This document shows positions 35,615-44,052 of a stretch of DNA of 57,878 nt, in pieces. Positions within the stretch are counted from its first letter, which is position 1, and the number at the start of each line of letters is the position of its first letter. The notes beneath the pieces were generated by a model. It ran no database searches, was not told the DNA's origin, and saw only the letters and a list, made by a program, of their open reading frames with translations. Where the stretch lies: NCBI GenBank assembly GCA_050246915.1, contig JBFWVD010000031.1:1-57878 (forward strand). The letters are read 5' to 3'. A program made the position numbers and the translations under genes. The DNA is from JBFWVD01 sp050246915 (lineage in GTDB: Bacteria > Actinomycetota > Acidimicrobiia > Acidimicrobiales > Ilumatobacteraceae).

Positions 35615-35628
35615 CCCTCTGCGGAGGG
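35615..35628. terminator. Short hairpin downstream of XRE-ImmA gene
   Basis: CCCTC (35615-35619) and GAGGG (35624-35628) form a 5-bp stem with a 4-base loop in the 109-base gap between the helicase operon start and the end of the XRE-ImmA gene. It could end transcription of the latter. No T-tract. Confidence 0.25.
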
Positions 35629-35643
35629 CATAGACCAGGTGCG

Positions 35644-36774
35644 TCAGGATCTGAGCCGCTCACGCCGCTCAGCCAGAGTGACCACGTTCGACGGCGCCTC
35701 GTCTGGTTGACCACCAGCAGTGTGGCTCCACCTGTGAATCCACTCCGGCGCGGAACCGACGACATGCGACGCGCGCGCAACCGCCTGGTTGCCGAAGGCC
35801 TTCCTCAGCGCCTGCCCCAAAAGCAAGGGCTTCTCGTCCGCGACTTCCACCGGCTCGTTTGTTCGCCAACCGGCCGACGACAATTGAATACTGAGGCTTC
35901 GGTAACGGTCCGCACTGATGACCCCCAGATCACGTGCACGGCGAGTGATCGCCCCAACCGAGAGGCCATAGTCCGCCTTGATCGGGAGGTAGCCGTGCAG
36001 GTTGAGCGTTTCCGAAACACGCCGACGTACAACCTGCTCGGGTAGGAGGAACGCGCCGGCGAAGCGGAAGGCACGCTGCTCCTCCGGGCTGCGGGTGCTG
36101 GTGATCGGTGCAGCCAAGTCACGGTCGGCAATCAGGTGGTACACCTCATGAAGCAGCGTCAGTCTCTTGACGGCGCCCGGTACGTCGTCGGCGAGGGCGA
36201 CTAGCGGGCGGTCATTGAGCCAAGACGGCCGAGACACACCCGTATGCCCGCCGTGGTGTCCCGTCTCGTCGAGTCGATCGATGACTCCAATTCCGAAGCG
36301 TTCCAGCGTCCGCGTCGCATTGAGCACCGGATCGTCCGCCCCAAGCCCCGCCGCTTGTCGCATCGCGCGAGCAACCTCCTCCGGGTCGTCTCCGTACTCG
36401 GCCGGGTCCGGCAGGTCGGCCGTCTGGTAACCGGAATCCGCAGACGCCCGGCGGAAGAGTCGGGCGGCTTCGTTGTAGAGCTCGGAGACACGGCTCTCAT
36501 CCTTGGCACTCGCCCGCGAGGTCTTGCGGAATGTGATGGGCCCGGCTTCGAGGGGGGTCGGCTGAACCGAGAAGAAGGCCATCGGGAGCCCGAACCGCGT
36601 CGACGCATCGACGACGAGTGACTCAGGGACTGGCCGAGTTCCACGTTCGACCTGGGAGAGAAAGGACTGCGTGACGTCCAAGCGGTCGGCGAGGGCGGTC
36701 TGAGTCAGACCGAAGACATGGCGAAGAGCAGTCAGCCTCTGACCGTTGAATCGAGGCAAACTCTCAGGAGCCAT
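35644..36774 (-). CDS. XRE regulator fused to ImmA/IrrE metallopeptidase
   Basis: The 376-residue protein has an N-terminal helix-turn-helix (FGLTQTALADRLDVTQSFLS, about 19-38) and an ImmA/IrrE-type peptidase region with the zinc motif LLHEVYHLIAD (HExxH, about 205-215), followed by EEQRAFRFAGAFLLP. Proteins of this design repress by DNA binding and are inactivated or act by cleavage during stress, often in mobile elements. ATG at 36774 overlaps the 3' end of the upstream gene by 11 bases; longer in-frame starts lie inside that gene. It is made with the 214-residue unknown and could regulate the element or act as an antitoxin-like partner. Confidence 0.85.
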   Translation of the reverse strand: MAPESLPRFNGQRLTALRHVFGLTQTALADRLDVTQSFLSQVERGTRPVPESLVVDASTRFGLPMAFFSVQPTPLEAGPITFRKTSRASAKDESRVSELYNEAARLFRRASADSGYQTADLPDPAEYGDDPEEVARAMRQAAGLGADDPVLNATRTLERFGIGVIDRLDETGHHGGHTGVSRPSWLNDRPLVALADDVPGAVKRLTLLHEVYHLIADRDLAAPITSTRSPEEQRAFRFAGAFLLPEQVVRRRVSETLNLHGYLPIKADYGLSVGAITRRARDLGVISADRYRSLSIQLSSAGWRTNEPVEVADEKPLLLGQALRKAFGNQAVARASHVVGSAPEWIHRWSHTAGGQPDEAPSNVVTLAERRERLRS

Positions 36775-37408
36775 TCTCTTCCTCGCTGATCTCCACGTTG
36801 AAGAAGTCCTCGTCGTCATCCGAGCCGGCGAACTTCAAGCGACTGAAGATGCTGCCGCCGTCCTCGACATCGAGGATGAGATCGCAAGGAACGGCAGCGC
36901 CGTACGAGCCGGGGGCGAGTGTGTGGACGATACGCAGCTTGAACTCGTCCAGCGCCTCGCGCGAAGCGAAGTCCCAGCAGAGCAAGAGGTTGACGGGGTT
37001 GATCACACTAGTAGGTGCGCCAGGGATGTCGAACTCCAGCGGGTCCTGAGCCCAGCGCTGTCGACGAGCACCATTCTTGCCAGCGTGCGGAACCCCGCCC
37101 GGGTAGGAGCGCCGGCGCTCCTTCACAAAACGCATCTCCATCCCGAGGTCGGGCTGCTGGAGCAGGAGTTGACCCATTGCACGCGAGTCCCCTCCGACGC
37201 GCCACCCGTTGGGCAGCACCTCGCGTTCGAGGTACTCACGAAGCTCGACACGCATGGTCAAAGGGAGCAGATGCGGGTAGCGAGCGTGGTCGAGGCCACG
37301 CATGCGCTGACCTGCCGCGCTGAGCGACACCGCCATGCCAGCATGGAGCGAAGGCCCCAGTGCCTTGGCATTGGCCTCGATGACCGCCCGGGCCTCGTCG
37401 TTGCTCAT
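36764..37408 (-). CDS. Unknown partner of XRE-ImmA/IrrE protein
   Basis: The 214-residue protein is not recognised. Its N-terminal part is helical (MSNDEARAVIEANAKALGPS), the middle basic (RRSYPGG...GARRQRWAQ) and the C-terminus acidic (SDDDEDFFNVEISEEENGS). The ATG at 37408 is followed 11 bases before its stop by the start of the XRE-ImmA gene, so the two are translationally coupled. Pairing with an ImmA/IrrE protein in mobile DNA suggests a toxin, effector or substrate of the peptidase. TACTAAT lies about 35 bases upstream as a possible -10 element. Confidence 0.5.
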   Translation of the reverse strand: MSNDEARAVIEANAKALGPSLHAGMAVSLSAAGQRMRGLDHARYPHLLPLTMRVELREYLEREVLPNGWRVGGDSRAMGQLLLQQPDLGMEMRFVKERRRSYPGGVPHAGKNGARRQRWAQDPLEFDIPGAPTSVINPVNLLLCWDFASREALDEFKLRIVHTLAPGSYGAAVPCDLILDVEDGGSIFSRLKFAGSDDDEDFFNVEISEEENGS

Positions 37409-37487
37409 AATCCACAGCCTTCCATCCGGTTGCTTCTATTAGTAGCACAGATGAAAGGGTCCGCTCGCGCGGCGCGCCCGCGTATCT

Positions 37488-37802
37488 CTAACCACGACCA
37501 AGGCGCCGCGCGCTCTCGACGACGAGACTCGGAACGGTCACCACCCCGGCGGCCGCGAACTTGATCGCGTTCCACGCGAACAGCATCACCAGCACGTTGA
37601 GGTAGCCGGGACCACCGCGCTCGATGATCGTCATGCAGACGCTCATGGCGAACAGGTAGGTCGGGGTTGCGACGAGCGCGGCGGGGATCGCCCACTTGAT
37701 GCCATGCGGCGACCGGAGCCACCAGACGGCACGGTTGGTGGGCATGTAGAAGGCGCAGTATCCGTGGATGGCTGCGGCGAGGCGGATGCAGAGGGCGAGC
37801 AT
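37488..37802 (-). CDS. Small integral membrane protein
   Basis: The 104-residue protein has three hydrophobic stretches (about 4-20, 38-62 and 68-92: for example IPAALVATPTYLFAMSV and LNVLVMLFAWNAIKFAAAG). No family is recognised. ATG at 37802. It lies 113 bases downstream of the relaxase gene on the same strand; similar small membrane proteins are often next to relaxase genes in actinobacterial elements. It might help anchor the relaxosome or mating apparatus. The gap 37803-37915 holds no gene. Confidence 0.6.
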   Translation of the reverse strand: MLALCIRLAAAIHGYCAFYMPTNRAVWWLRSPHGIKWAIPAALVATPTYLFAMSVCMTIIERGGPGYLNVLVMLFAWNAIKFAAAGVVTVPSLVVESARRLGRG

Positions 37803-37915
37803 GGTGGACTCCTTCGAGTGGGCTCACCCCACCTCTACGCCCGGGTACCGACGCTCGCCCGGGCGACGATCTTCACCCTGGGGATAACCGTGCGCCGAGT
37901 CGGTCTGTGCATCTC

Positions 37916-40900
37916 TCAGCCGAGAGAGGGCCGCTCCGCCGCAACACCTCGCGGTCCTCGATCGTGGCCCTCCACGGCGATGTCGGCTGCCCGGCGGACC
38001 GCCTGCCGGGCCCTCGCCTCGTCGATGCGTTGCCGGTCGGAGTCGCCGGCCGGTCCTATCGGTGAGTCGCTGTCGATCTGCCAAAGGTCGCGGTAGGCGA
38101 CGACGACGCGGACCTCCTGCATCCAGCGGTCCCTCTGGCCAGGATCGGCGGGGGGTTCGCCGAGCCGACAAAGCCACCCGGTCCGCCCGGCAACGGCAGC
38201 GTCGGCCAACGCGGTGGCTCGTGACTCCAGCAGATCCCGACGCTCGGAGAGGGCTCGCTGCATCTTGCTCGACATCTGCCCGTCCGCGACCGGGACGAGA
38301 CCGGCGATCAGTCTGGGCTGGCGTCGAGCGCCGTTCCGTCGACCCGATGTTGCGTGACGGATCCGGCTGATGAGTACCGCCCCTATATCTTCGGCGTCGA
38401 CGAGTCCACGCTGGGCGACCGCCTTCGGCAGCACCACTGAGAGGTCGACGCCACTCGACTCGGTGCGACGCAACTCGGCGGCGAGAGGCCCAAACGAGTT
38501 GGAGCCGACCACCTCGTCGACCTGGTCGGACGACAGGCCCGCCGCGGACAGCTCGGCGACCCAACGGTCACGCTGCGCGACTGCCGCGATGGTGAGGTAC
38601 TCCCCGACAATCTGCTTGAAGGACGACCAGTGCTCCTGCTCCTCCTTGATCGTCTGGTGGGCCGACAGCTCGACGCCGGAGTGCTGGAGTACTCCGAAGA
38701 GCACGGTCTTCGCGGTGACCTCCTCCGGGGACGGCGCAGCGTGGGAGTCATCGGGTCGGTCGAGGGCGACGTACGCGATGTTGGACTCACGTCCCCGCGT
38801 CATCGCGACGTAGAGGTTCTCGCGGGTAGTCGAGCCAGTCACGACGACATGTGCGGTGTCGACGGTCATCCCCTGGGCGCGGTGTGCGGTGACGGCATAG
38901 CCGAGGTCGACGTGTTCGGCGACGTAGTCGGCTGGCAGCACGACGGAGCCTCCCAGCTTGGTACCGAGCCGCTGCGCGACAATCGACCCGTCGTGGTTGA
39001 CTTCGGTGACACGCCAGCGGTCGCCGTTCTTCACCCAGCCGCCGCGTACGGCGCGGATGCGGCGGTGGTTCTGCCGGGTGATGATCAGGTCGCCGACCGA
39101 TGCGCGGGTTCCGTCGTGCAGTTCGACCTCACGGCTGGGAAGGGTCTCGCCCTCTCTGAGCCGCTCGGCGCGGGCGCGCTCGTTGAGTTCGACCATCGCG
39201 TTGGTCGACTCGGTGACGAGCAGGCTGCTGCGGCCGTCGCGAAGGTCGGCTCGCCAGGCTAGGTACGCAGCATCGACCATCTCGGCGTGGGTGCCGTCCT
39301 TGACGCGCTCGTGGCGGAAGTAGGTGCTGATCACCTTGGTGCGGCCGAGGCGGAGGTCGACCGAGGCGTCCTTCTCCCACTCGTTGACGAAGCGGTGAAC
39401 CTCGGTCAGTTCCGGGGTGTCGTCGCGCGCCTCGGCCAAGAGCGGGAAGGCTCCGCCTGCATCGACGGACTGGAGCTGTGCCCAGTCACCCACCAGCAGC
39501 ACCTTGGCTCCGGCGTCGGCGGCCAACCCGGTGATCCGGTTGAGGGTGAGGGTTCCAGCGAGGGTCGCCTCGTCGATGATAACCAACTGGCCCTGCGCGA
39601 AGGCGGCGCGCCCGTGATCATGCTCGTGGAGCCACTTGGCCGTGTTGTCGCAAGCGACGCCGAGGTCTTGGGCAAGGACGTCGGCGGCAGCAGCAGACGG
39701 AGCGAGCCCGACCACGCTGTCCTTGCCGTGGACGCTCGTCCATGCCGCATGGAGTGCCCGCATCGCGGTGGTCTTGCCCGCACCCGCAGGACCGATGAGG
39801 AGGTCCACCTGGCGACCGGACACGCCAATCGCGGTCAGTGTCCCGACCTGTTCCGCGCTGAGCAGGTGACCCAACACCTCGCGTTCCGAGACGGCTTCGA
39901 TGACCTCCAGATCGAGCACGGGCGAGCTCCGGTTCTCCCCACGCGCGAGTAGTCGATCCTCAGCGGCGAGGATCTGCTCGGACGTGAAGGTGACCGAGTG
40001 CTTGGGACGAAACAGGCTCGTGCCGTCGCTTCGCCGGAAGACGCCCGGGCTGTAGGCCAACTCGGGCGGGGTGAGCGAGATCGAGATCCGTTTGGCCTCC
40101 TCGACGATACGGCCGACCGCCGCCTCGCGGTCCGCGACGGTCGCGAAGCGCCACTCCATCGTCTGCCGCGAGGCTTCGGCCCAGAGGTTCCAGTGCTTCC
40201 AGGTCGAACGCTTCTGGCTGACCGCCCCGACGGTGGCCTGGGCGACCTCAGCGACGACCACGGGCGAGACATCGCCCTCCCGCAGGAGACCACGGGCGAG
40301 TTCGACGACATCGCCGCGGGCACCACGGGCGAGGAGTCCTCGCGCCCAGCGCGTCGCGTCGCCGCCCAGTATTCGGCTCGCCCGTGCTCGCCAGATCTCG
40401 GTGAGCTCGGCGAGCGAGTGGACGTGCTTCTCGGGCCGGGTTGTCAGTGTGGCCGTGGCGCGCAGCTTGATGATCGTCGCGGCATCGGGGGCTCGCCCGT
40501 GGTTCCGCTCGTATTGCTCGATCAGTCGGTTCTTCTCGACCTCGATTGCCCGGGCGCGGTTGGAGAACTCCGCCACCAGGTCCTCGCCTACGCCGGCGAT
40601 CTCGAAGGCGGGGTTCCGGTTCGTGCCGCGCTCGCGCGTCTCCCATTCGATTCCGAAGTTTCGGCGGAGGATGTCGGCGAGCACGGCGTTGTAGTGCTCC
40701 GAGAGCGCGACGACGGAGGCGAACATCGGCCGGGAGTCGAGGGAGCGCCACCGGCCGTCGAAGACGGTCTTGACCTTGTTCGAGACGACGACGTGGGTGT
40801 GCAACTGCGGGTCAGCGGCCCGGGAGTCCCAGTGGTCGTACGCCGTCGCCGCCACCCCGATGACGTCATGATGGGCCGATGCTCCGTCACGGGCGTTCGC

Positions 40901-41473
40901 ACCCGCCCGGGTGACGGCGACCTCACGTTCCAGCATCGCGAGCACCTCGGCGACGGCCTCGTGGTGCGCGTCGACGATCAGCGCTTGGCTGCCCGCGTCG
41001 GCGACGCCCCACAGGATCGAGACTGACTTCGGGACGCTGAAGGTGTAGTCGAAGCCGGCGGTCGCGGTCTGCGAGCCCTTCGCCATCTCCTCGGCCTCGA
41101 TCTCATCGACGAGCTGAGCCCGCTCCTCGTCCGACAGATGCGGGTTGAGATTCGCGGCACGCTCGTCGACCCGTTCCTTGTGGGTGGCGAAGCGTTGGAA
41201 GGCCGCCCCGAGCTGGTCGCCCGTGACGGGGTCGCGGCCCTGCCCGATGAGCAGCACCAACTGCGGCTCGGACACCGTGGCGCCGACAGCGAGTTGGCCG
41301 GAGCCAAACTCGGCGACCCCTGAGCCCATCCAGACGCCCGGCGGAGTGCCGGCCTCGGCGTAATAGCGGGTCAGCGGCGTCGACAGGTTTCGGTTGCCGT
41401 CACCGGACACCACGCTCCGCAACAGGTACTTGTATCCCTCGCCCGCCGACATCTTCCGCATCGACACGGTCAT
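37916..41473 (-). CDS. MobF-family relaxase-helicase
   Basis: The 1185-residue protein has an N-terminal TrwC relaxase domain: tyrosines in RYYAEAG (about 36), a region with DYTFSVPKSVSILWG, and the metal-binding HTHVV (about 222). A C-terminal SF1 (RecD-like) helicase follows: GPAGAGKTT at about 559, IIDEAT at about 632, then TAHRAQGMTVDTAHVVV and ENLYVAMTRGRE. It should nick oriT and unwind the transferred strand. The ATG at 41473 follows AGGAGG at 9 bases, and that site lies in a hairpin (41482-41511). The gene diverges from the lipoprotein/Tad operon. Three copies of the CCACGGGCGAG motif lie within it at 40258-40333. Confidence 0.9.
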   Translation of the reverse strand: MTVSMRKMSAGEGYKYLLRSVVSGDGNRNLSTPLTRYYAEAGTPPGVWMGSGVAEFGSGQLAVGATVSEPQLVLLIGQGRDPVTGDQLGAAFQRFATHKERVDERAANLNPHLSDEERAQLVDEIEAEEMAKGSQTATAGFDYTFSVPKSVSILWGVADAGSQALIVDAHHEAVAEVLAMLEREVAVTRAGANARDGASAHHDVIGVAATAYDHWDSRAADPQLHTHVVVSNKVKTVFDGRWRSLDSRPMFASVVALSEHYNAVLADILRRNFGIEWETRERGTNRNPAFEIAGVGEDLVAEFSNRARAIEVEKNRLIEQYERNHGRAPDAATIIKLRATATLTTRPEKHVHSLAELTEIWRARASRILGGDATRWARGLLARGARGDVVELARGLLREGDVSPVVVAEVAQATVGAVSQKRSTWKHWNLWAEASRQTMEWRFATVADREAAVGRIVEEAKRISISLTPPELAYSPGVFRRSDGTSLFRPKHSVTFTSEQILAAEDRLLARGENRSSPVLDLEVIEAVSEREVLGHLLSAEQVGTLTAIGVSGRQVDLLIGPAGAGKTTAMRALHAAWTSVHGKDSVVGLAPSAAAADVLAQDLGVACDNTAKWLHEHDHGRAAFAQGQLVIIDEATLAGTLTLNRITGLAADAGAKVLLVGDWAQLQSVDAGGAFPLLAEARDDTPELTEVHRFVNEWEKDASVDLRLGRTKVISTYFRHERVKDGTHAEMVDAAYLAWRADLRDGRSSLLVTESTNAMVELNERARAERLREGETLPSREVELHDGTRASVGDLIITRQNHRRIRAVRGGWVKNGDRWRVTEVNHDGSIVAQRLGTKLGGSVVLPADYVAEHVDLGYAVTAHRAQGMTVDTAHVVVTGSTTRENLYVAMTRGRESNIAYVALDRPDDSHAAPSPEEVTAKTVLFGVLQHSGVELSAHQTIKEEQEHWSSFKQIVGEYLTIAAVAQRDRWVAELSAAGLSSDQVDEVVGSNSFGPLAAELRRTESSGVDLSVVLPKAVAQRGLVDAEDIGAVLISRIRHATSGRRNGARRQPRLIAGLVPVADGQMSSKMQRALSERRDLLESRATALADAAVAGRTGWLCRLGEPPADPGQRDRWMQEVRVVVAYRDLWQIDSDSPIGPAGDSDRQRIDEARARQAVRRAADIAVEGHDRGPRGVAAERPSLG
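40258..40333. repeat. Triple CCACGGGCGAG motif, 32-33 bp spacing
   Basis: Exact copies lie at 40258-40268, 40290-40300 and 40323-40333 on the same strand, 32 and 33 bases apart (about three helical turns). They fall in different reading frames of the relaxase gene (SPVV once, LARG twice), so they are not a protein repeat. A fourth exact copy in the opposite orientation is at 40492-40502. Confidence 0.6.
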
Positions 41474-41481
41474 CGCCGCAC

Positions 41482-41511
41482 ACCTCCTCGGCGTGCAGGT
41501 GTGCAGGAGGT
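41482..41511 (-). promoter_or_regulatory. Hairpin sequestering the relaxase ribosome binding site
   Basis: In the relaxase mRNA, ACCUCCU (from 41511-41505) can pair with AGGAGGU (41488-41482) over 7 perfect base pairs with a 16-base loop. The 3' arm is the AGGAGG ribosome binding site of the relaxase (start 41473). This would hold translation low unless the hairpin opens. Confidence 0.5.
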
Positions 41512-41718
41512 TCCACAAACCGACTTCGCGACAGCTCATCCACAGGCCGACCCACGGAAGCCCCCTCACGGTGCCAGACGTGTGGACGGTGAAGGAGGCG
41601 GGACGCCCGAGGAGCTGGGAGGCCGTAGGCACCTGGGTCGTGGAAGCAACGCGATCAGCCCGCGAAAGGAAGGAGGCGGAGAACTTGGAACTCCGACAGG
41701 TTCAGCGTCTGAAATCTG

Positions 41719-41772
41719 GCGTACGATGCGAGAACGGCGACCTCGCCGGTCCGTCGGCAGGGCGTCGTACGC
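41719..41772. promoter_or_regulatory. Nested inverted repeats between relaxase and lipoprotein genes
   Basis: GCGTACGA (41719-41726) and TCGTACGC (41765-41772) are a perfect 8-bp pair around a 38-base spacer, which itself contains CGGCGA-CC-TCGCCG (41735-41748). The pair lies 42 bases before the lipoprotein ATG, in the 340-base gap 41474-41813 between divergent transfer genes. This gap holds no gene that I can see and is the best place for oriT and for promoters of both operons. A DnaA-box-like TCATCCACA lies at 41536-41544. Confidence 0.4.
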
Positions 41773-41813
41773 GCTCGTCATCAACCTCGATGGCGAGCAA
41801 CAGGATCTCGGAC

Positions 41814-42410
41814 ATGACGCGCGTACGAGGGGTGAAGGCTCTAGCGACTGCGGTACTACTGCTGGTCGCAGTGGCCGCCTGTGCCGACGATGGCCAAGAA
41901 CCGGCGGCGACTGGGACCCCCTCCCCCAGCACGCTGGCCCCGACAACGAGTTCATCGCCGCCATCTGAGAGCGAGATTGCCTCCGAGGCGGCGTCCACCA
42001 TGGTGCGGGAGTACTTCCGGACGGTCGGCCAGGTTCGGCAGGACCCGAAGCGTCCCGCTTCCGACCTCGACGCCGTTGCGTCGAGCACCCAGCTGCTCGC
42101 GCAGAAGAACCTGCTGAAGCGCCAACGAGCTGACGGGCTACAGCAAACCGGCATCACAGAAGTCGTGGAGCTCGACGTCCAGTCGGTCAGCCTGGACGAT
42201 CCCGCTACTGCGGTGATCGATGTCTGCTGGGACGTCAGCGGCGTCGACGTCGTAGATCGCACCGGCAAGTCGGTCGTGACGCCGGAGCGCAAGGACGTCG
42301 GCTGGACGCGCTTCACCGTCACGAACGCAACGTGGGAGACGGCACCAACCGATGGTTGGCGCGTGTCCGGCGGTTCAGATCTGGAGAAAGAGCCGTGCGT
42401 CGGCTCGTGA
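41814..42410 (+). CDS. Secreted lipoprotein
   Basis: The 198-residue protein has a lipoprotein signal (MTRVRGVKALATAVLLLVAV then AAC, lipobox Cys at about residue 23), a Thr/Ser/Pro-rich linker to about residue 50, and a globular NTF2-like-looking domain (REYFRTVGQVRQDP, LLAQKNLLKRQ, ATAVIDVCWDVSGVDVVD). Similar lipoproteins lie near transfer genes of actinobacterial ICEs. ATG at 41814 is preferred over the ATG at 41790 because it puts the charged n-region directly before the hydrophobic core. It overlaps the next gene by 16 bases. Confidence 0.65.
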   Translation: MTRVRGVKALATAVLLLVAVAACADDGQEPAATGTPSPSTLAPTTSSSPPSESEIASEAASTMVREYFRTVGQVRQDPKRPASDLDAVASSTQLLAQKNLLKRQRADGLQQTGITEVVELDVQSVSLDDPATAVIDVCWDVSGVDVVDRTGKSVVTPERKDVGWTRFTVTNATWETAPTDGWRVSGGSDLEKEPCVGS

Positions 42411-43354
42411 CCTTCGCGGTCACGATGGCAGCCCTCGCAAGCGGGCTGGTTGGGTTCATGCCGTCGCCCGCGTACGCCGATACGGTCTGCGGGCAGACGG
42501 ACCCCGACACCGGCACGTGCTTGATCTGGGTCGAGGTGCCGGGGAACCCTGGCGATCCCGGCGAGCCAGGCGATGACGGGCCGAAGGACACTGGCTCCGG
42601 TGCGGCGTGCTACTGGGACGGCACTGAGCAAGGGATCACCCAGCCACCCCCCGGACCGGTGCCATGCAGCTCGGAGTACGGATATTGGTCGAACGGCTAC
42701 CGCTGCTACATCCAGTTGCTCGACCCGCAGCCACCAGCGGGTGACCCAGGCTGGCAGGGGCACGAGCCCGGAGACGGCGCCGTCTACCAGTGCTACCAGC
42801 CGCAGACCGACCTGCTCATACACATCTGGTCTCAAGACTCGCCCCCGAACTCAGGGACTGGCCCGACGCCGCGCGAGGTTGCCAAACTCGCGATCGCGGA
42901 CATGAAGCTGACGGCGATCAACATCGGCATCGCGCCGAAGGCCGAGGACGGGAGCGTCGGCCTCGTCGGCATGCCGGTCTGGATGTGGGCGGCCGACCCC
43001 GGCGAGCACACCTGGGGCCCGATCACCGCGTCGGCGAGCGCCGGTGGCATCACCGTCACGGCGACAGCTCGGGTCCACAAGATCACCTGGGAGATGGGTG
43101 ACGGCAACGAGGTCACCTGCACAACCGCCGGGACGCCGTACAAGGCGGCCTACGGCCACAAGAAGTCGCCCGACTGCGGACACGTCTTTACGACGTCCAG
43201 CGCCGGAGAACCGGACGACAAGTACACCGTCACCGCGACGTCGGACTGGGTCATCACCTGGGAAGGCGCCGGGCAGACGGGGACCATCCGCCTCAACGGG
43301 CTCGTCCGGGAGGCGCAGATCGCAATAGGAGAAGCGCAGGTGCTCGTGCAGTAA
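42395..43354 (+). CDS. Secreted protein with Gly/Pro-rich N-terminus
   Basis: The 319-residue protein has a Sec signal peptide (MRRLVTFAVTMAALASGLVG, cleavage after PAYA-D at about residue 29). A collagen-like short Gly-Pro stretch (PGNPGDPGEPGDDGP) and a Cys-containing C-terminal beta-rich domain follow (WGPITASASAGGITVTATAR, FTTSSAGEPDDKYTVTA). The GTG at 42395 overlaps the lipoprotein stop and has a GGAG site. It is exported and likely surface-exposed, before the Tad operon. It may be an accessory pilus or adhesin-type protein; the function is not known. Confidence 0.65.
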   Translation: MRRLVTFAVTMAALASGLVGFMPSPAYADTVCGQTDPDTGTCLIWVEVPGNPGDPGEPGDDGPKDTGSGAACYWDGTEQGITQPPPGPVPCSSEYGYWSNGYRCYIQLLDPQPPAGDPGWQGHEPGDGAVYQCYQPQTDLLIHIWSQDSPPNSGTGPTPREVAKLAIADMKLTAINIGIAPKAEDGSVGLVGMPVWMWAADPGEHTWGPITASASAGGITVTATARVHKITWEMGDGNEVTCTTAGTPYKAAYGHKKSPDCGHVFTTSSAGEPDDKYTVTATSDWVITWEGAGQTGTIRLNGLVREAQIAIGEAQVLVQ

Positions 43355-43371
43355 CCGGCGAAGGAGAGGCA

Positions 43372-44052
43372 GTGGGTATGAGCAAGACGGCCACCCGAGA
43401 CGACAGGACACTCGGCCAGGAGTCGAGTCCCGCCGCGAGTCAGCTTGTGCCCCCACCAAAGCTCCGACGACGGCCCGCTCTCATCGCTGCCGCACTCGTG
43501 GCGATCTGCCTCGGCGCCCTGCTCGCAGCATGGGCATGGACCGCAACGACCACGACGCAGGAGATCCTTGTCGCCCGGCACACGATCGAGCGCGGCGCGG
43601 TGATCGAAGCTGACGATCTCGCCCGGGTGCGGGTCAGCGCCGACCCGGCGCTCACCCCTGTTCCAGCCAGTCAACTCGACGACGTGATCGGCCAGCGCGC
43701 GGCGTACGACGTCGCGGCGGGCGGGATGTTGACCCCTGACTCGTTCACCTCGGACGTGGTGCCCAGCGGCGACAACTCCATCGTCGGTGTGGCTCTCACG
43801 CCGGCCCAGGCGCCAGGGCTGGACCTCACCACCGGCGATCGAGTCAGGGTTGTGGTGACTCCAGCACAAGGCGAGGCAATGCCCACCGGCGGACCGCAGT
43901 TCAGCGAAGCGACCGTCGCCGGGGTCCACGTCTCGGCGGAGACAGGCGAACTGATCGTCGACCTGCTCGTACCTCACGCCGACGCCGCCGTCCTTGCCGC
44001 TCGCGCCGCCACCGGGAACGTCTCACTCGTGCTGGACTCCCGGGAGCGCTGA
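43372..44052 (+). CDS. SAF domain, CpaB/RcpC-like protein
   Basis: The 226-residue protein has one membrane helix (ALIAAALVAICLGALLAAWAW, about 36-56), followed by a SAF domain (ILVARHTIERGAVIEADDLARVRV, about 65-90) and a beta-rich remainder. This is the layout of the CpaB/RcpC pilus component, which sits in the envelope. GTG at 43372 is 5 bases after AAGGAG; an ATG two codons later is an alternative. It overlaps the TadZ-like gene by one base, as the first gene of the Tad operon. Confidence 0.8.
   Translation: MGMSKTATRDDRTLGQESSPAASQLVPPPKLRRRPALIAAALVAICLGALLAAWAWTATTTTQEILVARHTIERGAVIEADDLARVRVSADPALTPVPASQLDDVIGQRAAYDVAAGGMLTPDSFTSDVVPSGDNSIVGVALTPAQAPGLDLTTGDRVRVVVTPAQGEAMPTGGPQFSEATVAGVHVSAETGELIVDLLVPHADAAVLAARAATGNVSLVLDSRER

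Noticed and set aside
329..35630. Shared TGACCCTCT at 329, 7531 and 35612
   Set aside because: Two copies are parts of short GC hairpins and one is a start of a coding region; three copies of a 9-mer is not far from chance here.
41536..41544. DnaA-box-like TCATCCACA near the relaxase
   Set aside because: A single box with one mismatch and no cluster does not support an origin.
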